Source: Shewanella psychropiezotolerans
GTDB taxonomy: Bacteria; Pseudomonadota; Gammaproteobacteria; Enterobacterales; Shewanellaceae
Direction: 5' to 3'
NCBI RefSeq assembly: GCF_007197555.1
Contig: NZ_CP041614.1
Span: 860,001 to 924,000 of the forward strand
Length of the DNA stretch: 64,000 nucleotides
Position 1 is the first letter of the stretch; the number at the start of each line of letters is the position of its first letter. Of this stretch, positions 8,630 to 17,420 are shown one piece after another. The translations under genes were made by a program, and so were the position numbers. A model generated the notes under the pieces. The model did no database searches and had not been told where the DNA came from. It worked only from the letters and a program-made list of their open reading frames with translations.

Positions 8630-11044
8630 GTTGCGGTACTGATTATACTCACCATCTTAGGTGGGCTCTTAGGTGGTTTCGCATACAGGCAACTCATCAA
8701 TCAGCAGAATTATTTACTGGAATCTCAGCGAGGTAAATTAGCTCAGAATCTGGAGACTTCCATCTCCTTGAGTGTCGAACACTCCTTGTCCGCCGCCCAA
8801 CAGATCGCACTCTTGGTTACTGAAAAACAGCAAACTCCCTCGGGCTACCAAGCCATGTTAGCGCTTCGTTGGCCCGATCTACAGCTCTACTGGGAGCTTG
8901 ATCGGCTGAGTCTTATGTCGCTATCTGGCGAGGTACTCGCTCATGCTGGTAAGTTAATGGAAAGTACTGAGATGGACTGGTTTAAATCGGTTACGGTGAA
9001 GTTGGAGCCACATTGGCGCATCGTATGCTTACAAGAGTGTGTTATTCAGGTCTTAGTGCCGAACTTGTTACAAGGCGAACCGCACTTTTTATTTATGGAG
9101 ACTGGCCTGACGGATATTTTGGCAAGGTTTAGAATTAATGAAACATTTGAGCTAGCTGTGTTAGCCCCTTCTACTGATGTGGGGGAGGGACAAAGTTATT
9201 GGGGGAGAGAGGTCTATAGTATTAGTAATAAACACACCAGTTTAATTCAGTTAGAACAGGCTGCGGCTCGATTTACCTGGGAGCAGATAGAGAATAGGGG
9301 GGCGTCTATCAGGTGGGTGGTGAACTTTCTGCTCTGTGGATATTTCCCTTGGCTGAGGGGTGTCTCCCCGGCGATACTGGTGATCAACAATATCAGTGAT
9401 TGGCAGTCTCTGCTCAATGAATTTCAGGAGAGTATGTTGGGGACTCTCCTGTTCAGTTTAGTCTTGTCCGGGGCTCTAGTCATATTGGCTGCCTGGGCAC
9501 CTGTGGTGAGTTTGAGTCGTCATGCGACTCTACTCCCTATGCTCGCAGAACATGATTTCGAGGCTCTGAAATCCTTGTCACCTAAGACCTCTTCATTTAT
9601 CGTCGATGAGGTGGACTTAATCAATATTGCGACGCTAAACCTTGCCGAGCGGATGCAGAATCTGGAGTTGGAAGTTGACGAATATACTTGTGAATTAGAG
9701 CGGCTCGCCATGTTAGACACTCTGACAGGTTTACCTAATAAGGCCATGCTCAATCATGAATTGCAGAAGACTATCGCCTGCGTCGGACGCATTCACGATA
9801 AGTTAGCTTTGATGTTTCTCGATCTCGATGAATTTAAACGGATCAACGATACATTAGGCCATAGTCAGGGAGATGAGCTATTAAAAATAGTGGCCAAGAG
9901 GTTGAATCATAGCGTTCGTGCTATGGATACAGTGTTCAGGCAAGGAGGGGATGAGTTTCTTATTCTGCTCAGGGGGATCCGCTCGGAAGAGGATGTCCGC
10001 AAGGTTATTCATAAGATATTTGCCTCCCTGCAACAGCCTGTTGTGTTAGGGCGGCATAAGTTGATTGTGACCACGAGTATCGGCGTCGCTTACTGTGAGA
10101 GTAATAATGTCAGGGCCGAAGAGCTGATTAAATACGCCGATCTGGCCATGTATCAGGCGAAGGACGCGGGGCGTAGTAATTACCGGGTGTTTACCCCGGA
10201 GATGCTACAAAGGGCGAATAACAAGTTGATGATAGAGCAAGATATTGGTGCTGCAATCGAAGAGAAGCAGTTGTCACTCTCCCTGCAGCCGATAGTGTCA
10301 CTCCCCGATGGTAAGGTGAAAGGATTCGAAGCGTTAATCCGATGGCATCACCCGGAGAGGGGTTTGATCATGCCGGGTAACTTTATACCCGATATTGAGG
10401 ATAGTGAAGCCATCATACAAGTGGGCAATTACGTACTCGAAGAAGGAGGAGCCATCTTATCCCGTCTGATTGAGAAGGGCTGGGACGATCTCTACCTTGC
10501 AGTTAATCTGTCGGCGAAACACTATATGGATCCTGGTCTGATCCCTCTGGTTCAACGTATCTTATCAAAATACAATATTCCGCCCCAGAGTCTACTGTTA
10601 GAGGTCACAGAGGAGAGTGTGATTGAGCAGGTGGATCTCGCCTTGTCTGCGATGAAGTCATTGAAGCGTCTGGGTGTGCGGATTGCCATAGATGATTTCG
10701 GAACCGGCTATTCCTCCCTGAGTTACCTTAAGCAGCTACCCTTCGATGTATTGAAAATCGACCGTTGCTTTACCTCTGGTGTACTCGATAATAGTGTCGA
10801 TACTCATATCGTCACCACAGTCATAGATCTGGCACACAATCTGGGTAGAACCGTAGTAGCCGAAGGCATAGAAACCCAGGAACAGTGTGATTTTCTTGCC
10901 GCTGCCAGGTGTGAATTGGCTCAGGGTTATCTGTTCTCGAAACCTTTAGAAGAGAGGAAGGCGTTCAGAATTCTCAATGAGATAGAGGGGCATGGGGTGT
11001 GGCCGGTAGAATCACTGCCCCAGCTCGCTAAGCTGGGGAGTTAA
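8573..11044 (+). CDS. Membrane GGDEF-EAL c-di-GMP signalling protein, cassette 1
   Basis: An 823-residue bifunctional-type protein. It has a membrane segment near residues 16-36, a periplasmic region of about 250 residues, a second membrane segment near 290-312, then a linker. The GGDEF domain keeps the GGDEF motif (about residue 458, 'FRQGGDEFLIL') and the metal-binding 'LDLDEFKRIND'. The EAL domain has EAL (about 586), 'NLSAKH', 'LLEVTEES', 'DDFGTGYSS', 'LKIDR', 'AEGIE' and 'QGYLFSKP', so both active sites look intact and it could make or break c-di-GMP. The upstream PstS-like and barrel genes suggest that its periplasmic domain reads a signal delivered through the envelope. Net activity cannot be told from sequence. 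Confidence 0.92.
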   Translation: MTMLPEGRTIFISLKWKLLVAVLIILTILGGLLGGFAYRQLINQQNYLLESQRGKLAQNLETSISLSVEHSLSAAQQIALLVTEKQQTPSGYQAMLALRWPDLQLYWELDRLSLMSLSGEVLAHAGKLMESTEMDWFKSVTVKLEPHWRIVCLQECVIQVLVPNLLQGEPHFLFMETGLTDILARFRINETFELAVLAPSTDVGEGQSYWGREVYSISNKHTSLIQLEQAAARFTWEQIENRGASIRWVVNFLLCGYFPWLRGVSPAILVINNISDWQSLLNEFQESMLGTLLFSLVLSGALVILAAWAPVVSLSRHATLLPMLAEHDFEALKSLSPKTSSFIVDEVDLINIATLNLAERMQNLELEVDEYTCELERLAMLDTLTGLPNKAMLNHELQKTIACVGRIHDKLALMFLDLDEFKRINDTLGHSQGDELLKIVAKRLNHSVRAMDTVFRQGGDEFLILLRGIRSEEDVRKVIHKIFASLQQPVVLGRHKLIVTTSIGVAYCESNNVRAEELIKYADLAMYQAKDAGRSNYRVFTPEMLQRANNKLMIEQDIGAAIEEKQLSLSLQPIVSLPDGKVKGFEALIRWHHPERGLIMPGNFIPDIEDSEAIIQVGNYVLEEGGAILSRLIEKGWDDLYLAVNLSAKHYMDPGLIPLVQRILSKYNIPPQSLLLEVTEESVIEQVDLALSAMKSLKRLGVRIAIDDFGTGYSSLSYLKQLPFDVLKIDRCFTSGVLDNSVDTHIVTTVIDLAHNLGRTVVAEGIETQEQCDFLAAARCELAQGYLFSKPLEERKAFRILNEIEGHGVWPVESLPQLAKLGS

Positions 11045-11059
11045 CGCTGGTATTTGTGG

Positions 11060-12421
11060 TTATTTATTTGGTTGAGACTTAGCCTTAGGCAGTAAACTGA
11101 TTAGCTTAGTCGCGATATCTGTGTTGTCCTGATAACCTGCAAATAGTCTGGCTGCTGGACCCGTTGCGAATACCTGTACGTCGACGCCTGTGTGACCGCC
11201 AGTAGTCCAGCCTGTGTTTGAACGGCTATCTATGAGGTGTTTGATACTTGTGGTCATCACCTCTTTACCCTGCATTCTTGCTCGAGATAATTGAGATAGT
11301 TCATCTTCATTAGGCTCGAAGCCTAAATTTAATGAGACTCGAGCTCGCCAGTCACCATCGGCGAGGGTATCGTTAGCGATAAAATCTGGGCTGGCTTGTA
11401 CACCCCTGATGATACTCGTGTCCCATCTATACTCGCCGTTAGCACCTATGCTTAAGCCGCCGGTATTATGATCTGCCGTTACCACCATCAGAGTATCGTT
11501 ATTTTTTCTGATGTACTGCTCTACGACTTCGATGGCGTTGGCGAATTCTTCCATCTCTCCCATAGCCGCCGCAATATCATTATTGTGTCCGGCCCAGTCT
11601 ATTAAACTGCCTTCGACCAGAAGCACGAAGCCTTGGTCATTTTGCGATAATAACTCTAAGGCCTTAGCTGTCATCTTGCTCAGCTTATGACTGTCACTAT
11701 CATCGATGGCCCATGGCAGTTGAACATCGGCAAACAGGCCTATGACCTTACCTTGCTTGATCGAGTCGAGCTGGTTAAAGTCCGACAGGTACTGATAACC
11801 CTTAGCCTCGAACTTTTTTATCAGGCTGGTAGGGAAGTACTTCTGACCGCCACCTAACATCACATCGGCATCGGTTTTAAGATAGCTATAAGCTAACTCA
11901 TCGTAATTGCTACGGCTTTCATTATGGCTGAGAAATGCTGCTGGAGTAGCATGGTTGATCTGTGATGTCACGGCCACTCCGGTGGAGAGTCCCAGGGCTT
12001 TGGCTTTTTCCATTATGGTGGCAATAGGCTGTTTATTGGTATCGACAGAGATGGCGCCATTATAGGTTTTAGTCCCAGTGGCTAATGCCGTTGCCGAGGC
12101 TGCCGAATCTGTGACATAACCACTCACCCTAGCGGGATAAGTGCTCGAAGTTCCTACGAGTAGTCGGTCGAATACCGTCTGCTCTATCTCTTGAGTATCC
12201 GGGTTATCTTTATAGTATCGATAGGCACTGGTATAGGCTGGGCCCATACCGTCACCTATCATGATCACAATATTTTTAGGGACACTGGGTGCGTCGCCTA
12301 GCAGGTTTTGCACAGGAGTCACTGCCTGAGCTGCGACGCCCATGCTGCCGATCAGTGCCACTCCTGCCAACATACATTGTTTGAATATCTTCATTTTTTG
12401 CGTCATGCCCATTGCCAACAT
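11060..12421 (-). CDS. Alkaline phosphatase (PhoA family)
   Basis: A secreted metal-dependent phosphomonoesterase. Key features are 'IVIMIGDGMG' (first metal Asp), 'VTDSAASATALATGTKT' with the nucleophilic Ser of the DSAAS motif, 'LVEGSLIDWAGHNND', 'VVTADHNTGGLS' and 'TTGGHTGVDV' with the metal-binding His residues. A signal peptide starts at the internal Met 10 (MKIFKQCMLAGVALIGSMG), so translation may begin at 12394 rather than 12421; neither has a strong ribosome-binding site. About 440-450 residues, normal for the family. It releases phosphate from organic esters. In E. coli gshB is followed by yqgE and ruvX; here this gene takes that place next to a partial gshB copy, which hints at rearrangement. 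Confidence 0.9.
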   Translation of the reverse strand: MLAMGMTQKMKIFKQCMLAGVALIGSMGVAAQAVTPVQNLLGDAPSVPKNIVIMIGDGMGPAYTSAYRYYKDNPDTQEIEQTVFDRLLVGTSSTYPARVSGYVTDSAASATALATGTKTYNGAISVDTNKQPIATIMEKAKALGLSTGVAVTSQINHATPAAFLSHNESRSNYDELAYSYLKTDADVMLGGGQKYFPTSLIKKFEAKGYQYLSDFNQLDSIKQGKVIGLFADVQLPWAIDDSDSHKLSKMTAKALELLSQNDQGFVLLVEGSLIDWAGHNNDIAAAMGEMEEFANAIEVVEQYIRKNNDTLMVVTADHNTGGLSIGANGEYRWDTSIIRGVQASPDFIANDTLADGDWRARVSLNLGFEPNEDELSQLSRARMQGKEVMTTSIKHLIDSRSNTGWTTGGHTGVDVQVFATGPAARLFAGYQDNTDIATKLISLLPKAKSQPNK

Positions 12422-12432
12422 CCTAGCTTGCG

Positions 12433-12556
12433 TTAATTTGTGCTTCGATGGCGTCCATTAGCATACCAGTAATGTCCACATCCTATAACGTGCTTAAATC
12501 CGTGCTTTAATTCGTGCTTCGATGGCGTCCATTAGCATACCAGTAATGTCCACATC
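12433..12556 (-). repeat. Tandem duplication of the gshB 3' end
   Basis: About 50 bp of the gshB 3' end (12507-12556) is repeated at 12433-12482 with an offset of 74 bases and only a couple of differences. Read on the minus strand, the downstream copy still encodes 'DVDITGMLMDAIEAQINAS' followed by TAG (12423-12425), a plausible alternative GshB C-terminus. The real gene ends in '...EARIKARI'. The copy has no start and is a remnant. Confidence 0.92.
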
Positions 12557-13447
12557 ATAAGCCGCTTCAATCTCTTTGATACATGTCGGGCTAGTGACGT
12601 TGATCTCGGTAAGCTTATCGCCAATCACATCCAAGCCGACGAAGATGAGTCCGCGTTTCTTGAGTTCAGGTCCTATGCTGCGTGCAATATGCCAGTCACT
12701 CTCAGATAAAGGTTGAGCTACACCACGACCGCCGGCGGCTAAGTTGCCGCGTGTCTCGCCCTTTTGCGGAATACGAGCCAGGGAATAAGGCACTGGCTCA
12801 CCATCGATGACCAAGATACGTTTATCACCTGAGGTGATATCGGGAATAAAGGCTTGGATCATGGCATATTGCTGGCCGTGATCGGTCAGTGTTTCGATGA
12901 TCACGCCTAAGTTAGGATCATTCTTCTTGACTCTGAAGATGGAGCTACCGCCCATGCCATCAAGTGGCTTGAGTATGATATCGCCTTTTTCCTGATAGAA
13001 ATTACGGATACGGGTCTCATCTCTGGTCACAATTGTGTCAGGGGTAAACTCGGAGAACCAGGCTGTAAATAGTTTCTCATTGGCGTCACGAAGGCTCTGG
13101 GGCTTGTTGACGATCAGCACACCTTCTTCTTCGGCCCGTTCGAGCATGTAGGTCGCGTAGATAAACTCAGTATCGAATGGTGGATCTTTACGCATTAATA
13201 CGACATCAAGATCTGACATGGGAGTGTCGATAGTCTCTCCAAGCTCGAACCAATTCTGAGGATCAGACTTGACGGTTAAGGCGCGCATATTAGCCATCGC
13301 CTTACCATTGACCATGGCCAGATCTCGCATCTCCATATAGAAGAGCTGGTATCCACGGCTTTGAGCCGCGAGTAACATGGCGAAACTAGAGTCTTTCTTG
13401 ATGTTAATGTCGCTGATTGGGTCCATTACTATGCCGAGCTTGATCAT
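12494..13447 (-). CDS. gshB: Glutathione synthetase
   Basis: GshB joins glycine to gamma-glutamylcysteine with ATP to make glutathione in the cytoplasm. The 317-residue length and ATP-grasp features fit: 'MIKLGIVMDPI' start, 'VLMRKDPPFD', 'KPLDGMGGSSIFRV' (ATP-binding lid), 'GDKRILVIDGEPV', 'RGNLAAGGRG' and 'GLDVIGDKLTEINVTSPTC'. It sits in the classical sprT-endA-rsmE-gshB order, so it is probably at least partly co-transcribed with rsmE, although a 180-base gap with a heptamer array separates the two. Its 3' end is duplicated just downstream. Confidence 0.96.
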   Translation of the reverse strand: MIKLGIVMDPISDINIKKDSSFAMLLAAQSRGYQLFYMEMRDLAMVNGKAMANMRALTVKSDPQNWFELGETIDTPMSDLDVVLMRKDPPFDTEFIYATYMLERAEEEGVLIVNKPQSLRDANEKLFTAWFSEFTPDTIVTRDETRIRNFYQEKGDIILKPLDGMGGSSIFRVKKNDPNLGVIIETLTDHGQQYAMIQAFIPDITSGDKRILVIDGEPVPYSLARIPQKGETRGNLAAGGRGVAQPLSESDWHIARSIGPELKKRGLIFVGLDVIGDKLTEINVTSPTCIKEIEAAYDVDITGMLMDAIEARIKARI

Positions 13448-13553
13448 CTATTCGCTTCCTTCTTTCGCCATCTTCCGATGGGACAATTGAATTTTGTGTG
13501 TGCTTTGTCTGAGGTTTAGGCTTTAATTTTTGCATTTCTGCACCAATTTCTTG

Positions 13554-13632
13554 CTAGAACCTAGAACCTAGAACCTAGAACCTAGAACCTAGAACCTAGA
13601 ACCTAGAACCTAGAACCTAGAACCTAGAACCT
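13554..13632. repeat. Heptanucleotide tandem array (ctagaac), about 11 copies
   Basis: About eleven head-to-tail copies of the 7-mer ctagaac run without interruption from 13554 to 13632, between gshB and rsmE. The last unit supplies the TAG stop of rsmE (13631-13633). Because 7 is not a multiple of 3, changes in copy number would not affect rsmE itself. Not a CRISPR: units are 7 bp with no spacers. Confidence 0.95.
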
Positions 13633-14359
13633 ATAAGTCACCAAATTTGAGTTGTAGGGCACTGATTGCCGTTAGTGCCGCAGTTTCTGTTCTCAGTACT
13701 CTTGGCCCTAACAAGATATCGGTAAATTTATCTTGCTCTGTCTTCAATATCTCAGTCTCCGAGAGCCCGCCTTCGGGGCCTATCAATAGTCTGACTTTAG
13801 CAACCTCGAGGGACAATCCTCCGATACCGTGTGCAGCCCTTGGGTGTAGATTTAATTTAAGCGAGTCAGTTTGTTCACCGCACCAGGCCTCTAATGACAT
13901 GGCTGGCCTGATTTCAGGAACCCGACTTCGGCCTGATTGCTCACAGGCGCCGATGACAATCTTCTGCCACTGGTGTATCTTTTTTTCTAATCTTTCACCG
14001 GAGAGTTTTACGCCACAACGCTCTGAAAACAGAGGTGTAATGGTGTTGACGCCTAACTCTACCGATTTTTGAATGGTAAAGTCCATACGGTCGCCACGGG
14101 AGATAACCTGTCCCAGATGAATATGAAGTGGTGACTCACTGGCGTTAGCGCTCGAAGATAAGACCTTAACGGAGACATTTTTCTTACTGGCTGAGATGAT
14201 CTCAGCCAAGTAGTCATGGTCGCTACCATTAAATAGACTGATTTGTTCGCCTGGGGTCATTCGTAATACTCTACCTATGTGCGAAGCTGCCTCATCATGA
14301 AGGGCCAAGCTGTCACCGATTGCTAAGGGCGAGTCTTGATATATTCTTGGAATTCTCAT
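13631..14359 (-). CDS. rsmE: 16S rRNA (uracil-1498-N3)-methyltransferase RsmE
   Basis: RsmE methylates U1498 of 16S rRNA. The 242-residue protein has an N-terminal PUA-like beta domain ('MRIPRIY...', '[19 protein letters not shown]') and a C-terminal SPOUT domain with the knot motifs '[14 protein letters not shown]' and '[16 protein letters not shown]'. Both are hallmarks of the family. It is 8 bases from endA on the same strand, so the two are probably co-transcribed, as in enterobacteria. Its stop codon is formed by the heptamer array. Confidence 0.96.
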   Translation of the reverse strand: MRIPRIYQDSPLAIGDSLALHDEAASHIGRVLRMTPGEQISLFNGSDHDYLAEIISASKKNVSVKVLSSSANASESPLHIHLGQVISRGDRMDFTIQKSVELGVNTITPLFSERCGVKLSGERLEKKIHQWQKIVIGACEQSGRSRVPEIRPAMSLEAWCGEQTDSLKLNLHPRAAHGIGGLSLEVAKVRLLIGPEGGLSETEILKTEQDKFTDILLGPRVLRTETAALTAISALQLKFGDL

Positions 14360-14366
14360 CTATTTC

Positions 14367-15119
14367 TTACTCCGCAATCTGGGTATTTACAGCAGGTGAG
14401 TCGCATCTTTGTTTGACAAAAGGGTTATGGTTTCCCTGTGTCCTGGCGATCGCTTCGTCTCTCTTGCACTCGATAGTATCAACTGGATAAGTTTTATCCC
14501 ATGCTTTGAACAGTTTTAATTGGCTTTTGGCGATTTTTAAATCATAGGTATCCTGCATATAGAGATATGTGCGGGCAATGCGGCCTCGAGTGTAGCCTGG
14601 TGGCTCAACCTTACGAGATTTGAAATCGACCACCATGGCACATCGGCCATATTGTTCTGGCTTAGCGCTCCATTGGCTGAAGCGATAATTGCTCCTGTCG
14701 CCGTTGATCTCGCCGATGGCGGGCACTAGGTTGTGCAGATCTGATTCCATCTTTTTATATTTGGGGTCATTCTTACCACAATTTTTCCGTCCACCCTCTT
14801 GCCAGCATTTTCTTTGATGGCCTAACTCCCAGGCTGGGACTAGATGTTCCCATTCGATACGTGCCGCGCGTTTTTCTTGCTTTCTTACTTGGTAGCCACA
14901 GCTTTGTAGATCAGGCTGCCATTTTTTCCCTTGGATTTTGATGTCACAGCCACAATAAAAGCTGGTGTGTGGCAGCTCACTGCTATAGATCTTTTTTGCC
15001 AGTCGTTTAGCTTGGCTAAAGCTGGTGGGATGAGAAGGAGATGCGAATGAAGGCGATGATAGGAGTAAACTTAACGCTAAACCTATGAAGGCAGCGTTGA
15101 GTGTCGTAAAAAATTTCAA
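14367..15119 (-). CDS. endA: Endonuclease I (periplasmic/secreted DNase)
   Basis: A 250-residue nuclease with signal peptide (about residues 1-26, '[10 protein letters not shown]'). The beta-beta-metal catalytic region is visible as '[16 protein letters not shown]' with the catalytic His, and '[12 protein letters not shown]' with the metal-binding Asn. Paired cysteines ('FYCGCDIK', '[12 protein letters not shown]') fit the disulfide-rich Vibrio/Shewanella Dns type. It cuts double-stranded DNA outside the cytoplasm and is used in DNA scavenging and in limiting eDNA. Length matches the Vibrio/Shewanella family (about 230-250). Confidence 0.93.
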   Translation of the reverse strand: MKFFTTLNAAFIGLALSLLLSSPSFASPSHPTSFSQAKRLAKKIYSSELPHTSFYCGCDIKIQGKKWQPDLQSCGYQVRKQEKRAARIEWEHLVPAWELGHQRKCWQEGGRKNCGKNDPKYKKMESDLHNLVPAIGEINGDRSNYRFSQWSAKPEQYGRCAMVVDFKSRKVEPPGYTRGRIARTYLYMQDTYDLKIAKSQLKLFKAWDKTYPVDTIECKRDEAIARTQGNHNPFVKQRCDSPAVNTQIAE

Positions 15120-15244
15120 TGGTGTTCCCTAAAATAGGCAAATGTGCGTTTTTTGCCCAAAGACGATAGGCAGAACTTATGTCTGCTCTGTTTGCGGGAT
15201 TTTACGGGATGAATGGGAATAGAAGCAAGAGCTTGGCAGGGTAA

Positions 15245-15256
15245 TACCGATTGGTA
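15245..15256. repeat. Solo end motif of the 265-bp element
   Basis: The 12-mer taccgattggta, flanked by aa/tt, is identical to the terminal inverted repeat of the element at 1745-2009. It stands alone downstream of sprT (minus strand). It may be a solo remnant or a small terminator-like hairpin. Confidence 0.5.
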
Positions 15257-15274
15257 TTAGAAATTTATAAGCCG

Positions 15275-15823
15275 TTAGGCTCTCTTAAGCTCCTGCTTAC
15301 AGCATCTGCAACGATACTGAGTCTCACCACGGATCACCTTATTATGACGTCGAATACTCAGTGGGATGTTACCGCAATCGCATAAATAATCGAATGTTTT
15401 TCCTGATACTGATTCAGTATTTAGAGTATGAGTCGTGGCTGGCTCTAGTTGATAAACCTTAATCATCAGAGCTTGCCATTCCTTGCCATGGGGTTTGACC
15501 TTGCCGTATAACTGATAAGCGAGCAGATGGCAGATCTCATGTGGCACAACCTGATCGATAAAGGCCTGATGGTTTTCTGCGAGTAAAGTAGAGTTGAATC
15601 TGAGTAGATTGAGTTGCAGATGCGCTGTGCCGGCACTCTTACCCCTGAGCTTAAAGCTAATTTCCGGATGTGGAAAAGTCCGTTTCAGGTGGGTCTCTGC
15701 TTGTCGGTAATAGTCTAATACCTGCTCAGCGATCTGCTGGTGACGTTCATCCTCAAATTCGTAGTGAGCTGTTTCAAACGAGCCTGCTTGAGCTGTGTTT
15801 TTTGATCCGAATAAGTTAAACAT
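15275..15823 (-). CDS. sprT: SprT-family zinc metalloprotease
   Basis: A SprT-like protein with the metalloprotease motif HEICH ('VVPHEICHLLAYQLYG') and a C-terminal zinc ribbon ('YLCDCGNIPLSIRRHNKV...YRCRCCKQEL'). I chose the ATG at 15823 (MFNLFGSKNTAQAG, 182 residues) because it gives the usual SprT length and 'agggcaat' lies just upstream; the longer frame to 15949 adds 42 unlikely residues. E. coli SprT has about 165 residues. It is the first gene of the sprT-endA-rsmE-gshB block. Its exact substrate is not established. Confidence 0.9.
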   Translation of the reverse strand: MFNLFGSKNTAQAGSFETAHYEFEDERHQQIAEQVLDYYRQAETHLKRTFPHPEISFKLRGKSAGTAHLQLNLLRFNSTLLAENHQAFIDQVVPHEICHLLAYQLYGKVKPHGKEWQALMIKVYQLEPATTHTLNTESVSGKTFDYLCDCGNIPLSIRRHNKVIRGETQYRCRCCKQELKRA

Positions 15824-15973
15824 ATTGCCCTGATTTACAACTAGAGGTCTAAAAATGAGTGTTGAGAGTCGCCAGTGCTGGAATTGGTATAGGTTAACTA
15901 GACAGATCTGAATAATGAAACGACTCAATTTATCATTGAGCAGTTTCATTTACTCGCTAGCAACTAGGACTGG

Positions 15974-17140
15974 CTATAAGCTCTTAGCCCCAGCGATTAC
16001 CATGGCTCTGATCTGTTCGACGATGTCGGTTTCAGTCTTAGCATCGAAACTCTCCACTCTAGGGGTATGGATATGACCGACAGGGATCTTACTGTTAAAT
16101 TGCTGCTGTAATAAGACGGCGCGGTATGAGATCTCATTCGATAGATAACCACCACCTGAGCCTTCAACTGAAATAGCAGCTTGCAACTCGGACAAGGAGG
16201 TAGCGTTAAACTTGCCTCTAGCCAGGGTAGTGACACTGTGGTTATCGTTTACCTTCCATTTAGCCGCATCTCCCTGAACCGTTTGCATGGCTGCAACCGG
16301 GAGAGAAAACTCAACAAACTCGGGACCGTTAAGGGTCTTACCATTAAACATAGGCGCTATCGGCTTTTCATTGTTGCCGCCGGTTAATACATTTAAGTTA
16401 TCCGGTGCTGCTGCGCTGCGATTACGCCCAGGGAAGCGCTCGAGATCGAAATCGTCTCTTCCCATGCTGACGGTGATAATCATATCCAGGCTATTTTCGC
16501 GGTAATAAGGAGTAAGCAGAGATTCGATTATACCTTGGTCGAAGTCGGCGAAGCGTACAGGGATCATCACCGTCTGTATTTGTGCTTTCTTGCCATTCAC
16601 CGAAAATTGATAGCCATCCAGTGCCAGCGCCGCTAAGCCTGAAGGATTGCTCTGATCGATATTTCGGTCGAGGAAGAAGGGATCGAATCCGGTCAGCAAG
16701 ATCTTGACCTGAGTATCGGCAGCAAAGCTAATATTACTGAAGCCTCTGGAAGACTTTTCTACTGCACTCAGGTTGATATTGCGTTGCCAGGGAGCTATCT
16801 GGAACGAAGGGGCTTGCTGCTTAAGCAAGGTCTTCATGGCCAGGCGTCCCCAGTACAGAGGGCGGTCATCTTGCCCTCCCGATTGCACATCTCTGACAGC
16901 TTGCTGCCAGAGGCGCTCTCCCTGTCTGGCAACCATCTGAGTCATTAATAATTCATCGGTTTGCTGCTTGTATTGTTCCTCGAGACTATCGACTAAAGCT
17001 TGATAGCGTCCGACGACTTCAGGCATGGCTTGAGTCGCGGTGGAGACGCGAGCCTCTTCTATATCCAGGCTAGCCATAGCTATTGTGCTGAACATTGCAC
17101 CTGTGATGAGTCCTGCAACTGCTAAACAGGATTTCGTCAT
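15974..17140 (-). CDS. Exported pyroglutamyl-peptidase-like (C15) protein, catalytic Cys replaced by Ser
   Basis: A 388-residue protein with signal peptide MTKSCLAVAGLITGAMFSTI. After a helical N-terminal extension (about 140 residues) comes a C15-like domain beginning 'ILLTGFDPFFLDRN...NPSG', the diagnostic opening of pyrrolidone carboxyl peptidases. The catalytic Glu is plausibly in 'DFDLERFPGRNR' and the His in 'VGHIHTPRVE'. At the nucleophile position, where the family has a Cys in a 'YxCN' context, this protein reads 'GGGYLSNEISYRAV', so the Cys appears replaced by Ser. It is either inactive or uses another chemistry. Classical Pcp enzymes are cytoplasmic and about 215 residues, so export and the extension are also unusual. 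Confidence 0.7.
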   Translation of the reverse strand: MTKSCLAVAGLITGAMFSTIAMASLDIEEARVSTATQAMPEVVGRYQALVDSLEEQYKQQTDELLMTQMVARQGERLWQQAVRDVQSGGQDDRPLYWGRLAMKTLLKQQAPSFQIAPWQRNINLSAVEKSSRGFSNISFAADTQVKILLTGFDPFFLDRNIDQSNPSGLAALALDGYQFSVNGKKAQIQTVMIPVRFADFDQGIIESLLTPYYRENSLDMIITVSMGRDDFDLERFPGRNRSAAAPDNLNVLTGGNNEKPIAPMFNGKTLNGPEFVEFSLPVAAMQTVQGDAAKWKVNDNHSVTTLARGKFNATSLSELQAAISVEGSGGGYLSNEISYRAVLLQQQFNSKIPVGHIHTPRVESFDAKTETDIVEQIRAMVIAGAKSL

Positions 17141-17386
17141 GGCTTGCTCCTTCTTCTGTGATAGACAATCATTTTTAGGACAAGATTGTTTTTATTTTTG
17201 ATGATGATTTATCAATCTTAGCGGGTTATCAATTTGAATTGATTATAGTCAAGGCTTGATACCAATGAGTATGCACGACAAACGAGTGCAAATAAAGTAC
17301 CCGACTATTTGCTTTTTTATCAGGGGAAATAGTCGTTTTTGACCACTATCTTGTTTCTGGATCACCCTTTGAACCGAGTCATATTG

Positions 17387-17410
17387 TTCCTAGGTTCTAG
17401 ACCCTAGGAA
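17387..17410. repeat. CTAGG palindrome downstream of a LysR gene
   Basis: The arms ttcctagg and cctaggaa flank an 8-base loop that contains ttctag. It lies just downstream of the LysR gene (minus). The core words are the same as in the heptamer array at 13554 and the palindrome at 28694. It may act as a weak terminator. Confidence 0.55.
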
Positions 17411-17420
17411 GGATTTAAAC

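Noticed and set aside
13554..13632. Possible CRISPR array
   Set aside because: Perfect 7-bp tandem units without spacers; no cas genes in the window.
17260..17275. Another copy of the taccaatcggta end motif (ataccaatgagtat)
   Set aside because: Only half of the motif matches, which is not distinguishable from chance.
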